A stretch of 5,071 bases of DNA from Pseudomonadota bacterium (lineage in GTDB: Bacteria > Hydrothermota > 32-111 > QNBC01), in contig JAACEC010000080.1 in assembly GCA_011682715.1 (NCBI GenBank), positions 1 to 5,071 of the forward strand, in the 5' to 3' direction. Below, piece by piece: positions 1 to 5,071 of the stretch. Every line of letters starts with the position of its first letter. The first letter of the stretch is position 1. The position numbers were made by a program, and so were the translations under genes. The notes beneath the pieces are model-generated. The model was not told the origin of the DNA and searched no databases. It saw nothing but the letters and a program-made list of their open reading frames with translations.

Positions 1-1083
1 GCTCATGTTACGCTTGCTTTGCTCGGAAGGGGCAATGTTTACTATAAAAGTAAAGTCGTAACGGCAGCCGAAGCGCTTAAAGATGCAGGTTTAACCCCGA
101 TAAAATTGAAAGCGAAAGAGGGGTTGGCATTGATAAACGGAACACAGATGATGACATCAATAGGAGTTGCGGCGTATTTGAAGGCTGAGAATCTGTTGAG
201 ACATGCCGATATCATAGGAGCGTTGAGTCTGGAAGCAGTTAAAGGGATACACTATGCATTTGATGAGCGGGTAGCAAAACTGAGACCGCATCCGGGTGCT
301 TTGAAAACGGTAAAAAACTTTAATTTGCTTATAAAAGACAGTAAAATATGGGAGAAAGCAAAAAAGGAAAACAGAGTTCAGGATCCTTATTCTCTGCGTT
401 GTATTCCGCAAGTTCATGGTGCCAGTAAAGATGCCTTGAGCTACGTTGCAAGCACTCTTTCCATAGAGGTAAATTCCGTAACAGATAATCCTCTTTTGTT
501 CCCGGATACAGATGATGTTATTTCTGGCGGGAACTTTCACGGTGAGCCCGTTGCATTTGTCATGGATATGCTTGCCATAGCGATTGCTGAAATTGCAGAT
601 ATTTCCGAGAGAAGAATAGCCAAATTCATGGATCATTCTTTTACAGGATTACCTCCGTTCCTTGCGGCTACTGAAGGATTGAATTCAGGATTCATGATTG
701 CACAGGTTGCAGCCGCAAGTCTTGTTTCCGAAAATAAGATTTTGGCACATCCTGCCAGTGTGGATTCCATACCCACCTCGGATGACCAGGAAGATCATGT
801 CTCTATGGGAACAATTGCGGCAAGAAAGGCATATGAAGTTGTGGAAAATGCCATCAATGTTCTTGCAATCGAAGCAATTTGTGCGGCACAGGCACTGGAT
901 TTTCAAAAGGTTCAGGACTTGCCGAAACCACTTTTGCTAATCTATCGCAAGATGAGGGAAAAAGTTGCGTACATGGATAAGGACAGAGAAATTCACAAGG
1001 ATATAAAGGCCATGAAGGAACTTATAGACAGTAAAGAACTAATTGAAACGATACGTCCAGAAATAGGGGTACTTGATATATAA
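1..1083 (+). CDS. hutH: Histidine ammonia-lyase (histidase), C-terminal 360 residues; 5' end outside the window
   Basis: HutH removes ammonia non-oxidatively from L-histidine to give urocanate, the first step of histidine degradation, in the cytosol as a homotetramer that uses an MIO cofactor. The frame is open from base 1 (AHVTLALLGRGN...), so the TTG at 19 is an internal leucine codon and not the start. Aligned from memory to Pseudomonas putida HutH (about 510 residues), window codon 1 matches roughly residue 150, so the MIO-forming Ala-Ser-Gly triad should lie only about 6-8 codons upstream of the window. Visible active-site landmarks by window codon are INGTQ with Asn46 (family Asn195), VQDPYSLRC with Gln127, Tyr130 and Arg133 (family 277/280/283), GGNFH with Phe179 (family 329) and QEDHVSM with Glu264 (family 414). 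The C-terminus ends at the usual family length. No frameshift or missing key residue is seen. hutU follows after 10 bases, so the two are surely co-transcribed. The aromatic-lyase relatives PAL and TAL are less likely because of the hut neighbours and the Glu in QEDH. Confidence 0.97.
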   Translation, partial: AHVTLALLGRGNVYYKSKVVTAAEALKDAGLTPIKLKAKEGLALINGTQMMTSIGVAAYLKAENLLRHADIIGALSLEAVKGIHYAFDERVAKLRPHPGALKTVKNFNLLIKDSKIWEKAKKENRVQDPYSLRCIPQVHGASKDALSYVASTLSIEVNSVTDNPLLFPDTDDVISGGNFHGEPVAFVMDMLAIAIAEIADISERRIAKFMDHSFTGLPPFLAATEGLNSGFMIAQVAAASLVSENKILAHPASVDSIPTSDDQEDHVSMGTIAARKAYEVVENAINVLAIEAICAAQALDFQKVQDLPKPLLLIYRKMREKVAYMDKDREIHKDIKAMKELIDSKELIETIRPEIGVLDI

Positions 1084-1089
1084 GGAGGT
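1082..1089 (+). promoter_or_regulatory. Perfect Shine-Dalgarno sequence of hutU
   Basis: AAGGAGGT is fully complementary to the 3' end of 16S rRNA and sits 4 bases before the ATG at 1094. It overlaps the last two bases of the hutH stop codon TAA (1081-1083). This fixes the hutU start at 1094 and excludes the in-frame TTG at 1073, which lies upstream of the SD and inside hutH. The layout favours re-initiation by ribosomes finishing hutH. Confidence 0.93.
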
Positions 1090-1093
1090 TCTG

Positions 1094-2764
1094 ATGAGAG
1101 AATATAAACCCGTTAGGGCAATCAGGGGAAATAAGTTGACATGCAAGTCGTGGGAAACGGAAGCTCCCATGAGAATGTTGATGAACAATCTCGATCCGGA
1201 AGTTGCAAAAGATCCCGAACACCTTATTGTTTACGGAGGAACGGGTAGAGCAGCAAGAAGTTGGGAAGCGTATGATGTCATTGTGGAAACTTTGAAGAGA
1301 ATGAATGATGATGAAACACTTCTTATGCAATCGGGGAAACCGGTTGCCGTTTTCAAAACCCACAGGTGGGCGCCGAGGGTTTTGATTACAAATAGTTTGA
1401 TTGTCCCGAAATGGGCAACATTCGAGGAATTTACGAAACTCGAGGCGATGGGACTTACCGTTTACGGACAGATGACAGCCGGTTCGTGGATCTATATAGG
1501 AACTCAGGGTATTTTACAGGGTACGTATGAAACCTTGGGATCACTTGCCAGGAAGGAGTTCGACGGAACACTGAACGGCAAGTGGGTTCTGTCGGCAGGA
1601 CTCGGTGAGATGGGAGGAGCTCAGCCTCTTGCCATAACGATGAACGGCGGCGTAGCGATTATTGTTGAGGTCGACAAGAGTCATATCGACAGGCGAGTAA
1701 AGGACAAGTATTGCGATAAAATAGCCTATAATCTCGATGAAGCGTTGAAGATGAAAGATGAAGCTCTCCGTGAAGGGAAAGCGATTTCCATAGGTTTGCT
1801 CGCGAATGCAGCGGATGTTTACCCGGAGTTCGTGAAGAGGAATATTATTCCCGATGTGGTTACCGAGCAGACAGCGGCTCATGACCCGGTTAACGGTTAT
1901 ATACCGAAAGGTTACACACTTGAAGCGGCGGCGGAGTTGAGAAAAACCGATCCGAAGAAATATTACCGGTTAGCCATAGAAAGTATAGCTATCGAAGTAA
2001 GAGCAATGCTCGAAATAAAAAAACGCGGAGCGAAGGTCTTCGATTACGGTAACAACATTAGAGCGAGAGCTCAAGAAGCCGGTGTTGACAATGCTTTTGA
2101 TATCATGGGATACGTTCCCGAATACATAAGAGATCTCTTCTCCGAAGGAAGCGGACCGTTCAGGTGGGCTGCTCTTTCCGGAGACCCCGAAGACATTTAT
2201 AAAACCGATGAGGCAATTATCGAAGCGTTCCCCGATAACAAACATCTTGTAAACTGGATAAAAATAGCAAGGGAACGTGTGGAGTTTCAGGGATTGCCTT
2301 CGAGAATTTGTTGGCTAAACTATGGTGATAGAGCGAGAATGGGAGAGATTATGAATGATATGGTAAGGTCGGGTAGACTAAAGGCTCCCATTGTTATAGG
2401 GAGAGATCATCATGATGCCGGTTCCGTAGCTTCACCGTACAGAGAGACCGAAGCCATGAAGGACGGCTCCGATGCCATTGCGGATTGGCCGATTCTCAAT
2501 GCTCTTTTGAGCACAGCTTCGGGAGCAACATGGGTTTCAGTTCACCACGGTGGTGGAGTAGGTATTGGTTATTCAATACATGCAGGACTTGTTGTGGTTG
2601 CAGACGGAAGTGATATGGCAAGAGATAAAATTAGAAGGGTATTAAACAATGATCCCGGTTCAGGTGTTGTAAGACATGCAGATGCAGGCTACGATATTGC
2701 TATTCGGACTGCTAAGAAAAAGGGAATCTGGATGCCGATGCTTGGCATAACAAGAGAAAAATAG
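1094..2764 (+). CDS. hutU: Urocanate hydratase (urocanase), complete, 556 residues
   Basis: HutU adds water to urocanate to give 4-imidazolone-5-propionate, using tightly bound NAD+ as an electrophile; it is a cytosolic homodimer. The length, 556 residues, matches the short bacterial form (about 550-560, as in Pseudomonas and Bacillus), not the roughly 670-residue form of eukaryotes and many Clostridia and Bacteroidetes. Family blocks in order are YGGTGRAAR (from Tyr47), YGQMTAGSWIYIGTQG (from Tyr124), the NAD-binding glycine-rich SAGLGEMGGAQPLA (167-180), AHDPVNGY, EGSGPFRWAALSGDPEDIY, GLPSRICW with Cys406 (equivalent to the essential Cys410 of P. putida), IVIGRDHHDAGSVASP, TASGATWVSVHHGGGVG (His484-His485) and HADAGYDIAI near the end. 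The ATG at 1094 is chosen from the adjacent perfect SD; the protein then begins MREYKPVRAIRG. The gene is second after hutH and is followed 19 bases later by an intrinsic terminator. One possible oddity is Glu172 where I recall Gly in many homologues (GLGGMGGAQ). No disruption is seen. Confidence 0.98.
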   Translation: MREYKPVRAIRGNKLTCKSWETEAPMRMLMNNLDPEVAKDPEHLIVYGGTGRAARSWEAYDVIVETLKRMNDDETLLMQSGKPVAVFKTHRWAPRVLITNSLIVPKWATFEEFTKLEAMGLTVYGQMTAGSWIYIGTQGILQGTYETLGSLARKEFDGTLNGKWVLSAGLGEMGGAQPLAITMNGGVAIIVEVDKSHIDRRVKDKYCDKIAYNLDEALKMKDEALREGKAISIGLLANAADVYPEFVKRNIIPDVVTEQTAAHDPVNGYIPKGYTLEAAAELRKTDPKKYYRLAIESIAIEVRAMLEIKKRGAKVFDYGNNIRARAQEAGVDNAFDIMGYVPEYIRDLFSEGSGPFRWAALSGDPEDIYKTDEAIIEAFPDNKHLVNWIKIARERVEFQGLPSRICWLNYGDRARMGEIMNDMVRSGRLKAPIVIGRDHHDAGSVASPYRETEAMKDGSDAIADWPILNALLSTASGATWVSVHHGGGVGIGYSIHAGLVVVADGSDMARDKIRRVLNNDPGSGVVRHADAGYDIAIRTAKKKGIWMPMLGITREK

Positions 2765-2783
2765 AAGGTTCGATTTTACAGAG

Positions 2784-2809
2784 AGCGGTGGTTATCCCAC
2801 CGCTTTTTT
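2784..2809 (+). terminator. Rho-independent terminator after hutU
   Basis: An 8-bp perfect, GC-rich stem, AGCGGTGG (2784-2791) with CCACCGCT (2797-2804), closes a 5-base loop (TTATC) and runs directly into six T residues (2804-2809). It begins 19 bases after the hutU stop and points in the direction of the operon. This is a canonical intrinsic terminator that should end most hutH-hutU transcripts. Because the next gene is in the same pathway, partial read-through or regulated attenuation is possible, but I see no competing anti-terminator hairpin. Confidence 0.92.
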
Positions 2810-2823
2810 ATTAAAATATTCTA

Positions 2824-2852
2824 TTTACAGAGACATTAGTTTATGTTATAAA
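2824..2852 (+). promoter_or_regulatory. Predicted housekeeping-sigma promoter for hutI-ftcD with extended -10
   Basis: TTTACA (2824-2829, 5 of 6 to TTGACA) and TATAAA (2847-2852, 5 of 6 to TATAAT) are separated by the optimal 17 bases, and a TG at 2844-2845 makes an extended -10 (TGTTATAAA). The position just downstream of the hutU terminator and 23 bases before the hutI ATG is what a promoter for a second transcription unit would need. Transcription would start near 2858-2860, leaving a leader of only about 16-18 bases that has room for the ribosome binding site and no riboswitch. The call is from consensus match only. Confidence 0.75.
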
Positions 2853-2863
2853 TATGGCGGATT

Positions 2864-2872
2864 GGAGATGGG
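2864..2872 (+). promoter_or_regulatory. Shine-Dalgarno sequence of hutI
   Basis: GGAGATGGG lies before the ATG at 2876, with the GGAG core (2864-2867) 8 bases upstream. It supports ATG 2876 as the hutI start. It is weaker than the SD of hutU, and it contains an ATG (2868) that opens only a 3-codon frame ending in TGA at 2877-2879. Confidence 0.75.
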
Positions 2873-2875
2873 TAA

Positions 2876-4123
2876 ATGAAATATGATTTAATTATAAAGA
2901 ATATAAAAACAGCCTATACACTAAAAAACGGCAATATTCCCCGAATAGGTGACGAACTGAAAAATCTGTCCCCGGTCGACGGATTATCCGTTGCAATAAA
3001 AAACGGAAAAATCATTGAAATGGGTAAAGACATGAATTTTAGTACGGAAAAAGTTATAGATGCCTCAGGTTTGATAGCTTTACCCGGATTTGTCGATCCC
3101 CACACGCATGCTATTTTCGGCGGAAACAGGGCAAATGAATGGTACAGAAGACAGTTGGGAGAATCGTATCTATCTATACTCAAATCCGATGGGGGCATTA
3201 TCGACACCGTAAGCAAAACGAGAATGTTAAGCAAAGAAGAGATGATTAAAACAACCGAAGTAAAGCTTAACAGGATGCTTGCTTCCGGAACCACAACCGT
3301 TGAGGTGAAATCCGGATACGGTCTCGATCATGATACGGAAATTATGATGTTAGAGACGGCGAAAGAGCTAAACAAATCGAATCGATTCGATATAGTGAGC
3401 ACATATCTTGGTGCTCATGCGATTCCTAAGGAATATAAGGAAAAACGGGACGAATATGTAAAATTGGTTTTGGATATGCTCGATGAAATAAAGGGAAAAG
3501 AGCTCGCAGAATTTGTAGATGTATTCTGCGAAGAGGGGGCTTTTACGGTAGAAGAATCGAGGGAAATTTTATCAAAAGCCAAAACTCTCGGCTTTAAGCT
3601 GAGAATTCATGCGGATGAACTTGCCGAAAGCGGCGGTTCGATTCTTGCCGGAGAAGTAGGAGCGAGAAGTGCCGACCATCTCCTCAGAATAAGCGATGAG
3701 GGGATAAAAGCAATGATAGAGGGCAATGTTGCCGCTGTTTTACTGCCTGGAACGGCTTTTCAAATGGGGGGAAAACATGTTCCGCCCGTAAGAAAAATGA
3801 TAGATAAGGGCATGATAATCGCTTTGGCTTCTGACTTCAATCCGGGTAGTTGTCCTATTTACTCCCTCCCCATAATAATCTCACTGGGCGTTATGCTTTA
3901 CAAATTGACGCCCGAAGAAGCAATTTCGGCTGTTACCGTAAATAGTGCTTATGTAGTAGATAGACATTCGGACAAGGGCACTTTGGAACAGGGAAAAGAT
4001 GCAGACATATTATTACTTGATGCTAATGATATTTATGAGATACCGTATTGGTTCGGAGATATGCATGTCAAATACGTAATAAAATACGGGAAAATCGTAT
4101 ACGAAGGAGACAGATATGAATAA
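2876..4123 (+). CDS. hutI: Imidazolonepropionase, complete, 415 residues
   Basis: HutI hydrolyses 4-imidazolone-5-propionate to N-formimino-L-glutamate, the third step of histidine degradation, in the cytosol. It is an amidohydrolase-superfamily metalloenzyme. The 415 residues match the family (about 400-420). An N-terminal beta-sandwich part (about 1-65, with VAIKNGKIIEMG) leads into the TIM-barrel. Metal and catalytic residues are visible and in order: DPHTHAIFGG with His76 and His78, GAHAIP, RIHADELAESGG with His245 and Glu248, SADHLL with His268, and LASDFNPGSCP with Asp320. All are offset by four from the Bacillus subtilis residues as I recall them (His80, His82, His249, Glu252, His272, Asp324). 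VEVKSGYGLD is the typical block after strand 2. The C-terminal tail (VKYVIKYGKIVYEGDRYE) returns to the sandwich domain. The gene has its own predicted promoter, separate from hutH-hutU, and its last 8 bases overlap the next gene. No signal peptide or defect is seen. Confidence 0.98.
   Translation: MKYDLIIKNIKTAYTLKNGNIPRIGDELKNLSPVDGLSVAIKNGKIIEMGKDMNFSTEKVIDASGLIALPGFVDPHTHAIFGGNRANEWYRRQLGESYLSILKSDGGIIDTVSKTRMLSKEEMIKTTEVKLNRMLASGTTTVEVKSGYGLDHDTEIMMLETAKELNKSNRFDIVSTYLGAHAIPKEYKEKRDEYVKLVLDMLDEIKGKELAEFVDVFCEEGAFTVEESREILSKAKTLGFKLRIHADELAESGGSILAGEVGARSADHLLRISDEGIKAMIEGNVAAVLLPGTAFQMGGKHVPPVRKMIDKGMIIALASDFNPGSCPIYSLPIIISLGVMLYKLTPEEAISAVTVNSAYVVDRHSDKGTLEQGKDADILLLDANDIYEIPYWFGDMHVKYVIKYGKIVYEGDRYE
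4104..4109 (+). promoter_or_regulatory. Shine-Dalgarno sequence of ftcD inside the hutI 3' end
   Basis: AAGGAG lies within the hutI coding sequence, 6 bases upstream of the ATG at 4116. The ATG precedes the hutI stop TAA (4121-4123), so the two frames overlap by 8 bases (4116-4123). This decides the ftcD start and indicates translational coupling of HutI and FtcD. Confidence 0.9.
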
Positions 4124-5071
4124 AATTGTCGAATGTGTACCTAATTTCAGCGAGGGAAGAAGAAAAGAGGTAGTTGATGCCATAATCAATTCGATTCTTG
4201 CCGGAGGTAATGTAAAATTGATAGACAGAGAAATGGATGCCGATCATAACAGATCGGTAATTACGTTTGTGGGGGAACCCGAAGAATGTGTAAACGCCGC
4301 ATTTGCGGGTGTAAAGAAAGCTGCGGAACTTATCGATTTGAATAAACATACCGGAGAGCATCCACGTATAGGTGCTACTGACGTTGTCCCGTTTATCCCA
4401 GTGAAAAATATAAATATGGAAGAATGCGTTGAACTTGCAAACAAACTTGGGAAAAAGATTGCCGATGAGTTGTCGATTCCCGTTTATTTATATGAAGAAG
4501 CCGCAACAAGACCGAGGAGAAAGAATCTTGCAAATATTAGAAAGGGACAATTTGAGGGGCTCAAAACGGCAATTGAGGAGGATACTGAAAGAAAACCCGA
4601 TTTCGGAGAGGCAAGGATTCATCCTACGGCGGGAGCAACGGTTGTCGGGGCGAGATATTACTTAATAGCATTTAATGTAAATCTAAGAACAGATGATCTT
4701 TCCATCGCCAAAAAGATAGCAAAATCCATCAGGCTTAAAAACGGGGGTTTTAGGTTCATAAAGGCGATGGGATTTGCAATTAAAGAACGCGGAATAGTTC
4801 AGGTATCCATGAATATGACAAATTATCAAAAAACGAGTCTGTTCCATGCGTTTGAATTTATAAAGAGGGAAGCCGAAAGATACGGTGTTCTTATATCTGG
4901 CAGTGAACTTGTTGGACTTACACCAATGGAAGCAATTATAGATATTGCCGATTATTACCTACGGTTTGAAAATTCCATAAAGGATCAGATTCTGGAGAAC
5001 AAGATATGGGAGAATGAGGGCATATTACCCAAAGGGTACCTGTCTTCACTGTCGTCAGACAGCCCCGCTCC
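4116..5071 (+). CDS. ftcD: Glutamate formimidoyltransferase, probably fused to a formimino-THF cyclodeaminase domain; 3' end outside the window
   Basis: This enzyme moves the formimino group of N-formimino-L-glutamate (the HutI product) to tetrahydrofolate, giving glutamate and 5-formimino-THF. The frame from ATG 4116 has no stop through the window end (318 whole codons). The N-terminal block KIVECVPNFSEGRR is the family hallmark. KHTGEHPRIGATDVVPFIPV carries His82, at the same number as the catalytic His82 of the mammalian enzyme. The blocks VYLYEEAATRPRRKNLANIR, PTAGATVVGARYYLIAFNVN and QVSMNMTNY follow, completing the N- and C-subdomains of the transferase by about residue 290. Stand-alone bacterial transferases are about 300 residues. 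Here, after a charged helix-like stretch (FENSIKDQILENKIWENEG), the frame goes on to LSSLSSDSPAP at 309-319, resembling the start of cyclodeaminase (typically followed by GGGS). The gene is therefore likely bifunctional, and the second activity would turn 5-formimino-THF into 5,10-methenyl-THF plus ammonia. The transferase call is near certain; the fusion is inferred from the last dozen residues. Confidence 0.96.
   Translation, partial: MNKIVECVPNFSEGRRKEVVDAIINSILAGGNVKLIDREMDADHNRSVITFVGEPEECVNAAFAGVKKAAELIDLNKHTGEHPRIGATDVVPFIPVKNINMEECVELANKLGKKIADELSIPVYLYEEAATRPRRKNLANIRKGQFEGLKTAIEEDTERKPDFGEARIHPTAGATVVGARYYLIAFNVNLRTDDLSIAKKIAKSIRLKNGGFRFIKAMGFAIKERGIVQVSMNMTNYQKTSLFHAFEFIKREAERYGVLISGSELVGLTPMEAIIDIADYYLRFENSIKDQILENKIWENEGILPKGYLSSLSSDSPA
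5040..5071 (+). other. Start of a putative cyclodeaminase domain in the ftcD frame, cut by the window edge
   Basis: Residues 309-319 of the ftcD frame read LYSS-like leucine/serine sequence ending SDSPAP (precisely LSSLSSDSPAP without an intervening stop; the last proline codon is missing its third base). From family knowledge, formimino-THF cyclodeaminase (FchA, and the C-terminal domain of mammalian FTCD) begins with a short helix followed by S-x-x-PAPGGGS and an alanine-rich helix. The match stops at the window edge just before the expected glycines, so the domain is suggested and not proven. Confidence 0.6.

Noticed and set aside
19..21. TTG as a start codon for hutH
   Set aside because: The frame is open back to base 1 and the preceding codons (AHVTLA) match HutH, so this is an internal leucine of a gene cut by the window edge.
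157..636. 159-residue antisense reading frame in hutH
   Set aside because: It is opposite a well-conserved coding region, its product is Cys/Ile/Tyr-rich with no recognisable domain, and no ribosome binding site was evident; it is a shadow of hutH.
1073..1093. Upstream TTG start for hutU
   Set aside because: It lies inside hutH and upstream of the perfect SD at 1082-1089; the ATG at 1094 is correctly spaced and gives the usual family N-terminus.
1541..2245. Two antisense reading frames (1541-1882 and 1970-2245) within hutU
   Set aside because: They are opposite conserved urocanase blocks, with no family resemblance; both are shadow frames.
2784..2875. Riboswitch or HutP-type antiterminator between hutU and hutI
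   Set aside because: Apart from the simple terminator stem there is no second competing hairpin and no extended structured leader; the predicted hutI leader is under 20 bases.
2854..2886. 10-codon frame (MADWRWVNEI) overlapping the hutI start, as a possible leader peptide
   Set aside because: It begins at or before the predicted transcription start (about 2859), has no SD, contains no histidine codons that would suit attenuation, and overlaps the hutI SD.
2914..3294. 126-residue antisense reading frame in hutI, with hydrophobic stretches
   Set aside because: The hydrophobic look comes from reading the complement of Lys/Glu/Asn codons; hutI on the plus strand has all catalytic motifs.
4429..4665. 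78-residue plus-strand reading frame within ftcD
   Set aside because: It is one frame off from ftcD, which is conserved throughout this stretch; the product is Arg-rich with no recognisable features.

Overview
The window holds a contiguous, plus-strand histidine-utilisation (hut) cluster: the 3' part of hutH (histidine ammonia-lyase), a complete hutU (urocanate hydratase), a complete hutI (imidazolonepropionase), and an ftcD-type gene (glutamate formimidoyltransferase) that runs off the right edge without a stop. Both edges cut genes: hutH is open at base 1 and the ftcD frame is open to base 5071. Nearly all of the window is coding; the only real gap is 111 bases between hutU and hutI.

Together the genes encode cytosolic degradation of L-histidine: histidine to urocanate plus ammonia (HutH), urocanate to 4-imidazolone-5-propionate (HutU), then to N-formimino-L-glutamate (HutI), and finally transfer of the formimino group to tetrahydrofolate, releasing glutamate (FtcD). 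No HutG (formiminoglutamase) or HutF (deiminase) is in view, so the visible route is the folate-dependent one, which keeps the one-carbon unit. The ftcD frame continues past the usual end of a stand-alone formimidoyltransferase. It enters a stretch ending in SDSPAP, which resembles the N-terminus of formimino-THF cyclodeaminase, so the gene is probably a bifunctional formimidoyltransferase-cyclodeaminase.

Transcription appears split in two. hutU follows hutH by 10 bases, with a perfect Shine-Dalgarno sequence overlapping the hutH stop, and ends in a strong intrinsic terminator (2784-2809). A good sigma-A/sigma-70-type promoter with an extended -10 (2824-2852) then starts hutI-ftcD, whose reading frames overlap by 8 bases.

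The DNA is moderately AT-rich, with many AGA/AGG arginine and ATA isoleucine codons, strong AAGGAGG-type ribosome binding sites and a folate-dependent hut route. This fits an amino-acid-fermenting anaerobic bacterium (Firmicutes, Thermotogae, Synergistetes or similar), but the sequence alone does not settle the phylum. No RNA genes, mobile elements, CRISPR arrays or clearly new system were seen.
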